Part shown: positions 1 through 6,377 of the stretch, one piece after another
How the letters are laid out: each line of letters starts with the position of its first letter
Position numbering within the stretch: the stretch's first letter is position 1
Assembly: GCA_010027295.1 (NCBI GenBank)
Contig: RGVM01000090.1
Location: 1 to 8,434 of the forward strand
Origin: Chitinophagia bacterium
Lineage (GTDB): Bacteria > Bacteroidota > Bacteroidia > Chitinophagales > Chitinophagaceae
Direction of reading: 5' to 3'
DNA: 8,434 bases
Made by a program: the position numbers and the translations under genes
Notes under the pieces: generated by a model
What the model was told of the DNA's origin: nothing
Seen by the model: only the letters and a program-made list of their open reading frames with translations
The model's database searches: none

Positions 1-1314
1 GTATTGGACACTTCACAGTATCACAGCGAGATTGGCTATCACAGCCGAAAGAAGCAGATCGACAGCCTTTTGTGGAGGAGCGCCAAGGACGCCATGATGA
101 TTCGACCGAGGCAATCGCGCATCTACTTCAAACAGCGGATGTATGACTATCCGTTGAAGCTCAGCATGAATCTTGTCCTGAACCTTGGCAAGAAGAGGAC
201 ACTGCGCATCGCACGCGACCTCTTCCTGTCGTGGGTCCGCCCCATTCGACCGGAGAAGAACCTCGAGGACTTCTATATCAACCGGTTCGGCAGGGAGATT
301 TACCAGATGTTCTTCAAGGACTATACCCGCAAGGTATGGGGGAAGCCCTGTACTGAGATCAGCGCCGAGTGGGGCCGGCAGCGGGTCAAGTCACTGAAGA
401 TCCCGGAGCTGGTCTGGCATAGTCTGAAGAAGATGGTGGGTTTGGGCAACGGCCAATCCAGAGGGTCGGCTACTTCCCTGATCGAGAAGTTCCTCTATCC
501 GGCGAAAGGTCCCGGTATGCTCTGGGAGAAAGTAGCGGATGAATGCACGAAGGCAGGGGTCAGGATATCGATGCAGTCGAGGGTTACCGCTCTTGCCCTG
601 GAAGGGGGCAGGATCAGGCAGGTCCGATACACCCAGGGGGGTGTGGAATATTCGGTCGATTGCGATGAAGTGTTCAGCACCATGCCCTTGCAGGATCTGG
701 CAAAAGCCATGGCCCCCGCGGTGCAGGATGAGGTGAATGATGTCTTCCGCACCCTGGAGTACAGGGATTTCCTGATCGTGGGTCTGAAGCTCTCAGAACT
801 GAGGTTCGAGAAGGAGGGCGGGGAATTCATCCGCGATAACTGGATCTACATACAGGACAAGGGCGTGACAGTGGGCCGGATGCAGATATTCAACAACTGG
901 AGCCCCTTCATGGTTTCGGGGGATGGCGCCTGGGTCGGTGCCGAGTATTTCTGCCATGAAACCGACGACCTGTGGCATATGGACGACGCCGACCTCATAC
1001 AACTGGCTTTGAAGGAATTGGAGAAGATCGGAATCCTCTATGCCGAGAATTTCCTTGACGGCACCGTGGTGCGCTGCCCGAAAGCCTATCCTTCCTATAC
1101 CGGCTCCTATTCCGATATCGGCAAAGTGAGGTCTTTTATGTCTTCCATCCCCAACCTGTATCCCATGGGGCGGAACGGACTCCACAAATACAACAACCAG
1201 GATCACTCCATGCTGACCGCTTTCCATGCGGTGGAGTCCATGCTGGCGGGAGGTGCGGACAAGGACGCCGTCTGGGACATCAACTCTGACGAGGAGTATC
1301 ACGAGGAGAAATAG
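1..1314 (+). CDS. FAD-dependent amine-oxidase / UDP-galactopyranose mutase-like oxidoreductase, 5'-truncated by window edge
   Basis: The frame is open from base 1 to the TAG at 1312-1314, giving about 437 residues; the true start lies left of the window. A TTG at 4-6 is only the first permissible codon and not a credible start. Residues below count from that TTG. Conserved family blocks are MMIRPRQSRIYF (31-42), DYPLKLS (48-54), PEKNLEDFYINRFG (83-96), FFKDYTRKVWG (103-113), the substrate-domain segment SLIEKFLYPAKGPGMLWE (158-175), and the C-terminal FAD-contact block GRNGLHKYNNQDHSMLTA (389-406). Together they place it among NAD(P)-binding amine oxidases annotated as protoporphyrinogen-oxidase-like or UGM-like, which usually sit near cell-surface polysaccharide genes. 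The N-terminal Rossmann GxGxxG is not visible, consistent with roughly 70-110 missing residues. Its substrate is unknown. It is transcribed towards the sialic-acid genes and has no evident functional link to them. The first ~25 residues match the family poorly; EIGYH (9-13) may correspond to the usual D-x-GGH segment. Confidence 0.85.
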   Translation, partial: VLDTSQYHSEIGYHSRKKQIDSLLWRSAKDAMMIRPRQSRIYFKQRMYDYPLKLSMNLVLNLGKKRTLRIARDLFLSWVRPIRPEKNLEDFYINRFGREIYQMFFKDYTRKVWGKPCTEISAEWGRQRVKSLKIPELVWHSLKKMVGLGNGQSRGSATSLIEKFLYPAKGPGMLWEKVADECTKAGVRISMQSRVTALALEGGRIRQVRYTQGGVEYSVDCDEVFSTMPLQDLAKAMAPAVQDEVNDVFRTLEYRDFLIVGLKLSELRFEKEGGEFIRDNWIYIQDKGVTVGRMQIFNNWSPFMVSGDGAWVGAEYFCHETDDLWHMDDADLIQLALKELEKIGILYAENFLDGTVVRCPKAYPSYTGSYSDIGKVRSFMSSIPNLYPMGRNGLHKYNNQDHSMLTAFHAVESMLAGGADKDAVWDINSDEEYHEEK

Positions 1315-1336
1315 GACCAAGGCTCTACTATCCTTT

Positions 1337-1401
1337 CCCTGCTTCCCGATGCCATACTGCAGAATTTGTTCCCGCGTGATTTACGGGCCGGGAAGGCAGG
1401 G
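1337..1401. terminator. Inverted repeat at a convergent gene junction, possible bidirectional terminator
   Basis: The left arm CCCTGCTTCCCG (1337-1348) is complementary to the right arm CGGGAAGGCAGGG (1389-1401) with a single bulged G. The 40-nt loop contains a smaller CCCG (1371-1374) / CGGG (1384-1387) inverted pair. The structure almost fills the 89-bp gap between the stop of the oxidoreductase (1314) and the stop of lacI (1404). The location suits a shared terminator. The T-tracts are poor, however: TTTC follows the right arm on the + strand, and the - strand reads AAAGGAT beyond its arm. Transcription termination is therefore inferred from position and stem, not from a classical intrinsic-terminator pattern. 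Confidence 0.45.
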
Positions 1402-1403
1402 TT

Positions 1404-2408
1404 TCACTTCAGTACAAGAATCCGGCAGTCGAAGCTGACCGAGCGGTTCCCGGTCCGCATGTCCGGATCGGAGATGCGGGCCATCAGCATTTCGGCGGCA
1501 CGGCTTCCTATGCTCGCGCATTGTTCCTCCAGGGTCGCCAGGGGCGGGTTGTCGAGGTATTTCAAGAGCGGCAGGTTGCCGAATCCCACGAACTCGATGG
1601 GCGGATCGCCCCGGCGGTTCCTTTTGAGGTGCAGCATGGCGTCTAGGGCCAGCTGGTCTTTGAATGCGATGATGGCGGTCGGCGGGGTATCCAGGGATGC
1701 CAGCTGTTCGACGGCGATCACCGTACTTTCCTCAGACAGGTTGGAGTGTACGAGGATGTTGTCGTCGAGGGGTATGCCATGGGTTCGAAGCGCATCCGCA
1801 TAGCCTTGCTGTCGGTCGCGTGTCGCCTGTAGGGAGGCGGGGCCCAGGATATGCCCTATCCTGCGGTGGCCGCGCGCATGGAGGAAGTCCACCGCGTCGG
1901 CCGTGCCCTTGTATACGTTGCTGGTCACGTGGAAAACGTCGTCCTCCCCTGGGCGTCGCACGAAGTACACGACGGGTATGCCCTCGGCCTCCAGTTGCCG
2001 GAAATGCAGGATGTCGGTCGTCTCCCTCGAGATGGAGACGATCAGTCCGTCGACGCGGTTGCGAGCCATCATCTCGGCGATCTCGACCTCTCGGCCCACG
2101 TCCTCGTAGTGTTGTGAGACGATGGCCTTGTAGCCGTTCGCCATGGCCGACTCCTCGATGCCGCTGACGGCGATGGTGTAGAAATGGTCCAGCAGGTTGG
2201 GGATGACCACGCCGAGGGTGAAGCTCTTCTTCCGCTTGAAGGAGATGGCCGTGGGGTCGGGCGTGTAGTTCACGCGTCGGGCCAGTTCCTTGACCCTGTC
2301 GCGGGTCATCTGGCTGATGGTGGGGTAGTCGTTCAGCGCCTTCGAGACCGTCGAGGGCGACATGTTGAGCATCCGGGAGAGGTCCTTCAGTTTATAGCTG
2401 CCGGCCAT
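1404..2408 (-). CDS. LacI-family transcriptional regulator
   Basis: This 334-residue protein has the family's normal length and layout. The N-terminal helix-turn-helix spans about residues 6-25, with recognition helix SPSTVSKAL (17-25). A hinge region follows, YTPDPTAISFKRKKS (48-62), then a periplasmic-binding-protein-like effector domain from about 63 to the end. The effector domain shows LGVVIPNLLDHFY (65-77), RVDGLIVS (118-125), the R-x-x-GY motif RQQGY (199-203), an AFKDQLALDAML block (248-259) and a GFGNLP...PPLATLEE region (275-295). The ATG at 2406-2408 gives a complete HTH and is the natural start; an AGGA lies very close upstream. LacI proteins bind a palindromic operator as dimers and are released or recruited by a small ligand, usually a sugar. 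The ligand cannot be read from the sequence. Position downstream of, and on the same strand as, the sialic-acid genes makes a role in their control plausible but unproven. It converges with the oxidoreductase. Confidence 0.93.
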   Translation of the reverse strand: MAGSYKLKDLSRMLNMSPSTVSKALNDYPTISQMTRDRVKELARRVNYTPDPTAISFKRKKSFTLGVVIPNLLDHFYTIAVSGIEESAMANGYKAIVSQHYEDVGREVEIAEMMARNRVDGLIVSISRETTDILHFRQLEAEGIPVVYFVRRPGEDDVFHVTSNVYKGTADAVDFLHARGHRRIGHILGPASLQATRDRQQGYADALRTHGIPLDDNILVHSNLSEESTVIAVEQLASLDTPPTAIIAFKDQLALDAMLHLKRNRRGDPPIEFVGFGNLPLLKYLDNPPLATLEEQCASIGSRAAEMLMARISDPDMRTGNRSVSFDCRILVLK

Positions 2409-2416
2409 ATCCTGAA

Positions 2417-2433
2417 ATTACCGCTTTTGTAAT
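2417..2433. promoter_or_regulatory. Short inverted repeat upstream of lacI, possible operator
   Basis: The + strand reads ATTAC-CGCTTTT-GTAAT: perfect 5-bp arms around a 7-nt spacer, beginning 9 bp before the lacI start codon, in the most AT-rich part of this gap. The position would suit autoregulation. Against this, typical LacI operators are even-length palindromes with a central CG, and this one has an odd-length centre and short arms. No clear Bacteroidota -33/-7 promoter (TTTG / TAnnTTTG) could be recognised next to it; TAATTTCA on the - strand is only a partial -7 match. Confidence 0.22.
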
Positions 2434-2543
2434 AATTCCACCCGAGTACTTGCCTGGCCCTCCGCCGTACCCGGGATGGAATGCCGGACACCTGGCACAG
2501 GGATGCCCACTTCTCATCAGACATGGTGCGTTGAAAACCCTCT

Positions 2544-2572
2544 AAAACTTACCGGGTCTTTGTCCGGCAGGT
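2544..2572 (-). terminator. Possible intrinsic terminator after the DUF2147 gene
   Basis: Just past the DUF2147 stop codon the - strand reads ACCTGCCGG (2572-2564), an 8-nt loop ACAAAGAC, then CCGGTAAGT (2555-2547) running into TTTT (2547-2544). The arms make eight pairs, one of them G-U, with one C-A mismatch. The stem is modest and the T-run short, so the call is tentative. If real, it would end the transcript carrying the DUF2147 gene and leave lacI with its own promoter in the remaining gap. Confidence 0.4.
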
Positions 2573-2575
2573 ATG

Positions 2576-3070
2576 TCACCGGGAGGCCTGACGCGTCCAG
2601 ACATCCGTCCGTCCGATCAGGGAGATGCCGATGTATCCCCTTACTTCGAGCGTGTTGTCATCCTTCATCCGGATGGTGCAGCTGTAGGTGCTTCCCTTCT
2701 TGGGGTCGTAGATCTTTCCTCCTTCCCATACCCCCTGCTTGGAGAAATGGAACCCCCACATGTTGATGAGTCCCATGATGGGCCTGTTTCGGGCGGCTTC
2801 GTCGGGATGTTGCTTGTCAAGTTTCGGCTTGCCTGTCTCCGGGTCGATGGGTTCCTTGAGCCAGACGATCCTGCCTTGGTATTTCTCCCCGTTCCGGCTG
2901 ATCTGGATATGCCCCGTGCCCTCGCCGTTCTTCCAGATACCGATGATGGCATCGGGGTCGTCCTTGTACGGAACACGATCGACAGTCATTCCGGCGATGG
3001 CCGCGGATATAAGGCCGAGTGTCATCAGGGTGATGGCCAGTAGGGGCTGGATTGTCTTCATGCCTTTCAT
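2576..3070 (-). CDS. DUF2147 family exported protein
   Basis: This is a 164-residue protein of the DUF2147 family, whose biochemical function I do not know. The N-terminus looks like a Sec signal peptide: K2 and K5, a hydrophobic run about 9-22, and likely cleavage near A26-G27 (AIA|G). It would then be periplasmic or outside. Family motifs in order are GIWKNGEGTGHIQI (44-57), YQGRIVWL (64-71), the NRPIMGL block (95-101), GGKIYDPKKGSTYSC (117-131) and the C-terminal RGYIGISLIGRTDVWTR (144-160). The ATG at 3068-3070 is chosen; M4 would also keep the signal peptide. It lies 77 bp after the esterase on the same strand, in a gap with no recognisable promoter or terminator, so read-through from the sialic-acid genes is possible. 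DUF2147 proteins are scattered through Bacteroidota and Proteobacteria, so proximity to the sialic-acid genes may be incidental. Its base composition is closer to the left part of the window than to the esterase next to it. Confidence 0.9.
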   Translation of the reverse strand: MKGMKTIQPLLAITLMTLGLISAAIAGMTVDRVPYKDDPDAIIGIWKNGEGTGHIQISRNGEKYQGRIVWLKEPIDPETGKPKLDKQHPDEAARNRPIMGLINMWGFHFSKQGVWEGGKIYDPKKGSTYSCTIRMKDDNTLEVRGYIGISLIGRTDVWTRQASR

Positions 3071-3147
3071 GATGAAGTAATTTTTATGAGTCGGGTTATG
3101 TCATTGAGTGGAAAGTGCCGTCGGGGAAATGGAGTGATGTGAACGGC

Positions 3148-5112
3148 TCATTCGGTGGTGAGCCGTCGCCTGTCCGTCCGGAAGGGTGTGGCCGGCAGTC
3201 CCTCGCGGTTGCAAAGGTTTACATCCGGGTTCGTTGCCCAGGCGTATCGGACGGTTTCCGGTTTGGCCACGGCGGCTGAGCGTAGGACGACTGTGTTCCC
3301 GTCGATCCGGGCATCGGCCCAATGGTAGGTGCCGTCGGCTCCGGCGATGGCGAAGCCGCGGGGCGGCTGTCCGTCGCGCGTCGTGAGTCCGCCGCCGGTG
3401 GACGAGAATCGTAGCCTGATGCTGCCGTCTTCGAGGGTGTGGGATGTATAGACAGGGCCCGAGTGGACGACATCCTCGCCGTAGGCGACGTGTCGGGCGG
3501 CAAGATAGAGCCGTCGGCCCACGTCAAGCTTGTTGCGCGGGTGGATGTCGATGGCCTCCCCAATGTCGATGGCGCAGGCCATGCCCGTCGCCGGCAGCTG
3601 TAGGGCCAGGGACTGCGCCTCCCGGAGCTCGGCCCAGGTGTCGTCGCCGGGTTCGGGCTTCCTGTCGCGGTAGTTTGCGAGCTGAACGAACAGGAATGGC
3701 AGGGCGCCCTGCCGCGACTGGATGCGCCAGTCATGTATGAGCATAGGGAAGAGGCTTCTGTACTGGAAGGCCCTGGAAGCGTTTCCCTCACCCTGGTACC
3801 AGAGGATGCCGCGCATGCCGTATCGGATCACGGGGGCGATGCGAGCGTTGTACTGCACCGTCGGCTGGCCGTAATAGCCCTGCATCTGGGGGAGCGGCCG
3901 TTCGAGGTCGGTATTGCAACGCCAGGGACCTGTCAGCTCGATCTTTATACCTGCCTTGCCGTCTTTGACAACCGGGACTGCGGATGGGCTTCCGACCATC
4001 CCGGCGCCCCAGTGCTGGTAAAGCCGTACGACGAGCCGGTTTTCGCCTTCGCGTAACAGTCGCTCCGGAATCTGACATTCCACCTCCTGCTCGGGGTTCT
4101 GGAACCTGCCTACCGGCGAGCCGTTCAGGTATACCTGCGCTTCCCTGCCCCTTATGTAGAGCCGCAGGGTGCAGGCCCTGCCCTTCAGCGCCTTGGGGGC
4201 TTCGAATCGCGTTGCGAACCAGCCGATGCCCCAGAAGCCGGGCTTGCCCGCCTTCTCCATGTCTATGGGGTAGGCGACCTGCTTCCATGTGCTGTCGTTA
4301 TAGCCGGGGGAGGTCACGCCCTGCTGCAGACCTGTGAGCGAGGCGGCCGCCAGGCTGTCGCGGGTGCGGTCGTTCTCGATGTTCTGTCGGACGTTGGCCT
4401 CCCAGCGGGCAGGGTCTCGGTCCATCTGCAGCATGCGTTCCCTGAAGTCGGGATGCGTGGACAGCATGTCCGGACTTATCCAGGCCTGAGCGCCGGTGGC
4501 GCCCCAGGACGCGCTGAGGATGCCGACGGCCACCTTGCGTCCGCGGTGGAGTTCCCGGGCGAAGAAATAGGCGGCGGCGGAGAGATCCTTGACGGTCGTC
4601 GGGTTGACGGGCAGCCATCGGCCCGGCTCGGTGTCGTCGAGCGGCTGCATAGCCGTGCGGCGGGGCACGGTGTAGTATCGAATCCCGGGGAACTCGGCCG
4701 TCGCTATCTCCTGCTGCGTGTTTGGGCCCACACCCGCCCCCATGGTCCATTCCATGTTCGACTGGCCGGAGGCCAGCCACACTTCCCCCACCATGACGTC
4801 ATGGAGCACCAGGGTCTCGCCCGCCGAGAGGGTGAGGTCGTAGGGGCCGCCGTAATCCATGCTTGGCAGGAAGGCCGCCCAACGGCCCTGCGCATCCGCC
4901 CGCGCCTCGGCGCGGACGCCGGCCAGCGAGAGGGTGACGGTGGCGCCGGGCCGGGCACGACCCCAGACGGGCACGTTCACGCCCTGCTGCAGCACCATGT
5001 GGTCGGTGAAGAGCCTGTCGATGGAAAATGCCCGCTGCGCGGTGGATGTGGATGCCACCGCCAGCAGGAGGTAGAGCCAAATGGCTGCCATGTTGGCCGG
5101 GTATCGCATCAT
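3148..5112 (-). CDS. Sialate O-acetylesterase-type SGNH esterase, secreted, with inserted beta-sandwich domain
   Basis: This 654-residue protein probably removes O-acetyl esters from sialic acids so that sialidase and downstream enzymes can act. A Sec signal peptide is evident (hydrophobic segment about 9-20, likely cleavage in STA|Q near 25-26). A small N-terminal beta domain follows (about 27-105). The esterase core contains the nucleophile motif GEVWLASGQSNMEW (109-122, catalytic Ser118), the ILSASWGATGAQAW block (198-211), the GILWYQGEGNA block (435-445) and the acid-base pair D522-x-H524 in DIHPRNK. Between the second and third blocks, residues about 255-395 resemble a GH2-type jelly-roll sugar-binding domain (WFATRFEAP, LYIRGREAQVYLNG, ENRLVVRLY). 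A C-terminal beta domain (about 550-650) ends the protein. It starts 62 bp after the epimerase; M1, M2 or M8 could initiate. The same architecture occurs in hemicellulose acetylesterases (CE20-like), so the sialate substrate rests mainly on the neighbouring sialidase. Confidence 0.9.
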   Translation of the reverse strand: MMRYPANMAAIWLYLLLAVASTSTAQRAFSIDRLFTDHMVLQQGVNVPVWGRARPGATVTLSLAGVRAEARADAQGRWAAFLPSMDYGGPYDLTLSAGETLVLHDVMVGEVWLASGQSNMEWTMGAGVGPNTQQEIATAEFPGIRYYTVPRRTAMQPLDDTEPGRWLPVNPTTVKDLSAAAYFFARELHRGRKVAVGILSASWGATGAQAWISPDMLSTHPDFRERMLQMDRDPARWEANVRQNIENDRTRDSLAAASLTGLQQGVTSPGYNDSTWKQVAYPIDMEKAGKPGFWGIGWFATRFEAPKALKGRACTLRLYIRGREAQVYLNGSPVGRFQNPEQEVECQIPERLLREGENRLVVRLYQHWGAGMVGSPSAVPVVKDGKAGIKIELTGPWRCNTDLERPLPQMQGYYGQPTVQYNARIAPVIRYGMRGILWYQGEGNASRAFQYRSLFPMLIHDWRIQSRQGALPFLFVQLANYRDRKPEPGDDTWAELREAQSLALQLPATGMACAIDIGEAIDIHPRNKLDVGRRLYLAARHVAYGEDVVHSGPVYTSHTLEDGSIRLRFSSTGGGLTTRDGQPPRGFAIAGADGTYHWADARIDGNTVVLRSAAVAKPETVRYAWATNPDVNLCNREGLPATPFRTDRRRLTTE

Positions 5113-5174
5113 GCCTTGTTTGCCGGTCGCGGGGGGCCGCCTCCGCAGGCCTCTCCACGTTCAGAAATGCCACC

Positions 5175-6377
5175 TCAGCCGAGCCCCTCCCCCAGGTGTT
5201 CCGAGAGCATCTGCTGGCAGATCCATTCCTGCCGGGGAAGATGGAAGGGACCCTTGAAGAGGTTGCCCTTGGCCGTCTGCGCGAGGCTGCCGTCGCGATG
5301 CAGGTAGCCGTACCATTCGCCGTGGGCCTTGTCGTGGAAATGCCCGTAGGCCCAGGCATGGACCTTTCGGTGCATCTCGGCGTAGCGGAGTTCGCCGGTC
5401 ATGAGGAATGCCATCAGCGTCGCGATGATGGCCTCGTTGTGCGGCCACCAGAACTTCATGTCCTGCCAGTACTCCTGCACCGGCCGGCCGTACACGTCGC
5501 GGAAATAGAGGATGCCGCCATGTGCTTCGTCCCATCCGCGCGCCCACATGTAGTCGATCATCCGGCAGCCGAGCGAGACGAGGGCCGCGTCACCGCCGCG
5601 ATGTCGGGCCTCGTTCAGGATGAACCAGGCGCCTTCGATGGCATGGCCGGGGTTGAGGGTGCGGCCGTCGATATGGTCGATGATGGCGCCGTCGGGCGCC
5701 ACCTGTTCCATCACGCAGCGGATATCGTCCTTCACGAAATCCCGCCCGATCTCGGCGATCCAGCCCGCGATGCGCTCGTCACATCCATCGTGGCCGATGT
5801 TGGCGCGCAACTCCTGCGCCGTGTTGGTCATGATCATCGGCACGCCGATGCCCTTGGCGGGTCGCGTGTCGGTGAACTTGGGCACGAGGAGTCCCGGCAC
5901 GGTGGCGTACTCCACGCAACGCTCGAAGACGCGCCGTGACTTCTCCGCATAGCTGTCATCGCCCGTCGCGCGCGCATAGGCTGCCGAGCCGATGACGTAG
6001 AAGGTCTCCGAGAAAAAATAACGCCGCTTGCGGATGGGCCTCCCATCGCGCGTGACATGGAAGAACATCCGCCCGTCGGCATCGAAGCAGTGGCGGTCGA
6101 GGAACTCCATGCCGAGCCGGGCGCCCTCGAGCCATTCGGGCCGCCGCTCCACCGTGTTGTAGAGGGTCGAGAGGGTCCAGACGGCGCGACCCTGGATCCA
6201 GACGGCCTTGTCGTCGTCGATCAGCGTGCCGTTGGCGTCGCGCATGAACAGGAATCCCCCGTGTTCATGGTCGTAGGAGCGGGGGAACCAGAACGGTACG
6301 GTATCCTCCAGCAACTGACGGCGGTAGAAGTCACGCAGGGAGGTCAGCTCTTCCCTGGAATAGGTCATCTCTTTCAT
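5175..6377 (-). CDS. nanE: N-acylglucosamine 2-epimerase (AGE / renin-binding protein family), probable ManNAc-GlcNAc epimerase
   Basis: This 400-residue protein has no signal peptide and is of normal length for the (alpha/alpha)6-barrel AGE family, cytoplasmic enzymes that interconvert ManNAc and GlcNAc or epimerise related sugars. Visible landmarks are AVWIQGRAVW (58-67, Arg64), KRRYFFSETFYVIG (117-130), NPGHAIEGAWF (242-252, conserved His245 and Glu248), GWDEAHGGILYF (281-292), KFWWPHNEA (308-316, His313) and KGPFHLPRQEW (375-385, His378). His245 and His378 fit the catalytic histidine pair of the family. Its ATG overlaps the sialidase stop as ATGA (6374-6377), so translation is probably coupled. 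In Bacteroides fragilis an enzyme of this type (NanE) replaces the ManNAc kinase/NanE-6P route, yielding GlcNAc for a ROK kinase; the same role is inferred here from the sialidase, transporter and esterase. Cellobiose 2-epimerase is a related alternative that context makes less likely. M4 is an alternative start. Confidence 0.9.
   Translation of the reverse strand: MKEMTYSREELTSLRDFYRRQLLEDTVPFWFPRSYDHEHGGFLFMRDANGTLIDDDKAVWIQGRAVWTLSTLYNTVERRPEWLEGARLGMEFLDRHCFDADGRMFFHVTRDGRPIRKRRYFFSETFYVIGSAAYARATGDDSYAEKSRRVFERCVEYATVPGLLVPKFTDTRPAKGIGVPMIMTNTAQELRANIGHDGCDERIAGWIAEIGRDFVKDDIRCVMEQVAPDGAIIDHIDGRTLNPGHAIEGAWFILNEARHRGGDAALVSLGCRMIDYMWARGWDEAHGGILYFRDVYGRPVQEYWQDMKFWWPHNEAIIATLMAFLMTGELRYAEMHRKVHAWAYGHFHDKAHGEWYGYLHRDGSLAQTAKGNLFKGPFHLPRQEWICQQMLSEHLGEGLG

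Noticed and set aside
3071..3147. Promoter for DUF2147 in the AT-rich part of the gap after the esterase
   Set aside because: AT-rich bases lie near 3076-3088, but no TAnnTTTG or TTTG pair at proper spacing could be found, so no promoter was annotated.
5113..5174. Hairpin GCCT-GCGG-AGGC in the epimerase-esterase gap as a terminator
   Set aside because: The stem is only about 4-5 bp, no T-run follows, and the gap is GC-rich; a break in the operon here is not supported.
4453..5307. Long + strand open frame (284 codons) opposite the esterase and epimerase
   Set aside because: It spans the esterase, the intergenic gap and the epimerase end on the opposite strand, has no recognisable domain, and is expected in GC-rich coding DNA where antisense stop codons are rare.
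5028..5939. Long + strand open frame (303 codons) opposite the epimerase
   Set aside because: It is antisense to a well-conserved AGE epimerase, with low-complexity V/A/G/H-rich composition and no family motif; a shadow frame.
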